64,000 nt of DNA from Pseudomonas violetae. Lineage in GTDB: Bacteria; Pseudomonadota; Gammaproteobacteria; Pseudomonadales; Pseudomonadaceae. The stretch covers positions 62,001-126,000 of the forward strand of contig NZ_JAKNRW010000012.1 of the NCBI RefSeq assembly GCF_023072615.1. Direction: 5' to 3'. A program made the position numbers and the translations under genes. This document shows, one piece after another, positions 62,618 to 64,000 of the stretch. The notes under the pieces are model-generated. The model made no database searches. It saw only the letters and a program-made list of their open reading frames with translations, and was not told the origin of the DNA. Numbering within the stretch: the first letter of the stretch is position 1; each line of letters opens with the position of its first letter.

Positions 62618-63472
62618 ATGAATAAGCCATTCCAGATGGGGGCCGGACTCGGTCTCAAACCGAACCATTATGAGGACGCCCTCGAGTGTACCGTCGAGGG
62701 TCTCTGGTTCGAAGTTCATCCGGAAAACTACATGGTTGGCGGTGGCCCCCGTTTGGCATGGCTGGAAGCCATTGGTGAGCGACACCCACTGTCGTTGCAT
62801 GGTGTATCGCTATCACTGGCCGCCGATTGCCCGCCGGACGAAGAGCATTTGAAACGTCTGAAAATGCTCGCGGATCGCGTTCAACCGGCCTTAATCTCCG
62901 AGCATCTGGCGTGGTCAACCTGGCGCGGAAAGTACCATCCTGACCTACTGCCCTTTCCCCGTACCGGAGAAGCCTTGCAGCGCATCGCAGGCAATATTCA
63001 ACGCACACAAGATATCCTCGGACGTCGCATTGCGATCGAAAATCCGACCCACTATTTGCACTTCGATGGACATGACTACAGCGAGCTCGACTTTCTCACC
63101 GAGCTGAGTCGGCGAACGGGCTGCGGTTTGCTGCTGGATGTGAATAACGTGCACATCAGCGCCCATAACCTGGGGTTCGATGCGGCTACCTATCTGGATG
63201 CGTTTCCGGCGAAAGCGATCATGGAGATTCATCTAGCAGGATTCGCCGAAGATCCTGGCAACTCCACGTTACTGATTGATACCCACGATGCCCCTATCGC
63301 CGAGGACGTCTGGTCTTTGTATCGGCGTCTGATCGAGAGGATCGGCCTGCGCCCTACACTGATTGAACGTGATGATCATATCCCTGACTTCGACGTTTTA
63401 CTGGCCGAACGCAACCGGGCACAGACCGTGTTGAACCTTGGGCAAAACCAGCGATTGCAGGTGGCGATATGA
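62618..63472 (+). CDS. bufB: BufB, DUF692 (MbnB-like) peptide-modifying oxidase
   Basis: The protein has 284 residues starting MNKPFQMGAGLGLKPNHYED. DUF692 TIM-barrel motifs: HPENYMVGGGPRLAWLEAIG, LSLHGVSLSLA, ISEHLAWSTW, IAIENPTHYL, LLLDVNNVHISAHNLG and IHLAGF, with the iron-binding His, Glu and Asp residues. Relatives (MbnB, BufB) use two or three iron atoms to oxidise Cys side chains. A longer frame begins upstream inside bufA, but no start there is supported; an ATG at 62600 is possible. Confidence 0.9.
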   Translation: MNKPFQMGAGLGLKPNHYEDALECTVEGLWFEVHPENYMVGGGPRLAWLEAIGERHPLSLHGVSLSLAADCPPDEEHLKRLKMLADRVQPALISEHLAWSTWRGKYHPDLLPFPRTGEALQRIAGNIQRTQDILGRRIAIENPTHYLHFDGHDYSELDFLTELSRRTGCGLLLDVNNVHISAHNLGFDAATYLDAFPAKAIMEIHLAGFAEDPGNSTLLIDTHDAPIAEDVWSLYRRLIERIGLRPTLIERDDHIPDFDVLLAERNRAQTVLNLGQNQRLQVAI

Positions 63473-64000
63473 AACCATCCCTTGCGAGTTTTCAGGATGC
63501 ATTCGTGGATGCGTTGTATGGCATCGAATCATCCCTCATGGACTCACTTACCACTCAGCCTGGTTTTACGGTGTATCGCAATACAGTACTCAAGGGTTCG
63601 ACTGATGCGCTGCTCGCCAACTTTCCAACTGTTGAGCGCCTGGTGGGCACTGACTGGCTCAGAAGTGCGGTGGCGATATACGCACGCCTTTCGCCGCCAA
63701 CTGATGCCCGGTTGCTGCACTACGGCACCGACTTCCCCCGCTTTCTCGACGAATTTGAGCCTGCGCGAGAAATGCCTTACTTAGGCGGTGTCGCCCGGCT
63801 GGATTTGCTCTGGACAAACGTTCATTGCGCCATTGATGAACCGGGTCTGGAGCTGAGCGACTTGTCGCAGTTTACCGAGACAGAACTTGGCAATCTGTGG
63901 CTGGCACCAAGGGCCGCAGCCGGTTGGCTCTGGTTACCTGACTGCCCGGCCTACACGATATGGCGTGTCAATCGCGAACAACTGGAAATGCCAGAGGAAC
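63469..64000 (+). CDS. bufC: BufC, DUF2063 partner protein (cut by window end)
   Basis: The ATG at 63469 overlaps the bufB stop (ATGA). It reads MKPSLASFQDAFVDALYGIE, YRNTVLKGSTDALLANFPTV and LAVIYARLSPP-like sequence, typical of the DUF2063 N-terminal domain of BufC/MbnC, which binds the precursor leader and assists BufB. 177 codons are seen and the frame is open at the window end. Confidence 0.88.
   Translation, partial: MKPSLASFQDAFVDALYGIESSLMDSLTTQPGFTVYRNTVLKGSTDALLANFPTVERLVGTDWLRSAVAIYARLSPPTDARLLHYGTDFPRFLDEFEPAREMPYLGGVARLDLLWTNVHCAIDEPGLELSDLSQFTETELGNLWLAPRAAAGWLWLPDCPAYTIWRVNREQLEMPEE

Overview
The window looks like a Pseudomonas chromosome of the fluorescens/putida type. The pointers are an MvaT/MvaU-family silencer, DUF1652 and DUF6555 proteins, an Aer aerotaxis receptor, a periplasmic broad-spectrum racemase, a BphO-BphP pair and heavy use of c-di-GMP and PAS-based signalling. 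No rRNA, tRNA or CRISPR array was seen.

Layout. (1) 0-2.4 kb is a graveyard of antitoxin-like genes without toxins: an AbrB-type protein, two broken Xre/ParS (DUF2384) antitoxins, an exonuclease scrap and a Phd-like antitoxin. (2) 2.4-11.8 kb is an accessory island resembling a defence island: an OLD-like ATPase-TOPRIM protein; a two-gene operon of an unknown protein and an XRE-ImmA/IrrE metallopeptidase; a YiiX-like permuted-papain protein; a structured candidate ncRNA followed by a SLATT-type membrane protein and a reverse transcriptase with overlapping start and stop; a DUF6602 nuclease-like protein; and a secreted EndA-type nuclease. The ncRNA-SLATT-RT unit, possibly with DUF6602, is the best candidate for a poorly described system. 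(3) 12-18 kb holds dabBA (inorganic carbon uptake) with a divergent LysR regulator. (4) 18.7-28.3 kb holds a six-TM chemoreceptor, a thioredoxin-like membrane protein, a lone receiver protein, small Pseudomonas-specific proteins, and an RsbQ-like hydrolase coupled to a PAS-PAS histidine kinase, bracketed by IS66 remnants. (5) 28.3-40.9 kb is a signalling hub: two free-standing diguanylate cyclases, then REC-HDOD, REC-GGDEF-EAL, a 1516-residue CHASE/PAS hybrid kinase and REC-GGDEF in one direction. (6) 41-48 kb is mixed metabolism and regulation: TetR-EamA, AraC and cupin, TerC, ArsR with an alcohol dehydrogenase, and several decayed genes. (7) 48.5-58.2 kb holds BphO-BphP, a CHAD protein, a Kup remnant, a PAS-PAS-MCP gene cut by an amber codon, an orphan HicB and Aer. 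(8) 58.3-64 kb holds an MvaT/U remnant, the racemase, an intact MvaT/U gene, and an ECF sigma/NrsF pair next to a bufferin (DUF2282-DUF692-DUF2063) operon that runs off the end. A matching GTAACC-N16-CGAACTAC promoter lies before both the sigma gene and the buf operon.

A striking trait is the number of genes broken by single-base indels or one stop codon (at least a dozen). This fits an accessory region in decay, but sequencing error cannot be excluded for the single-base cases. All family names come from reading the translations; no database search was run.
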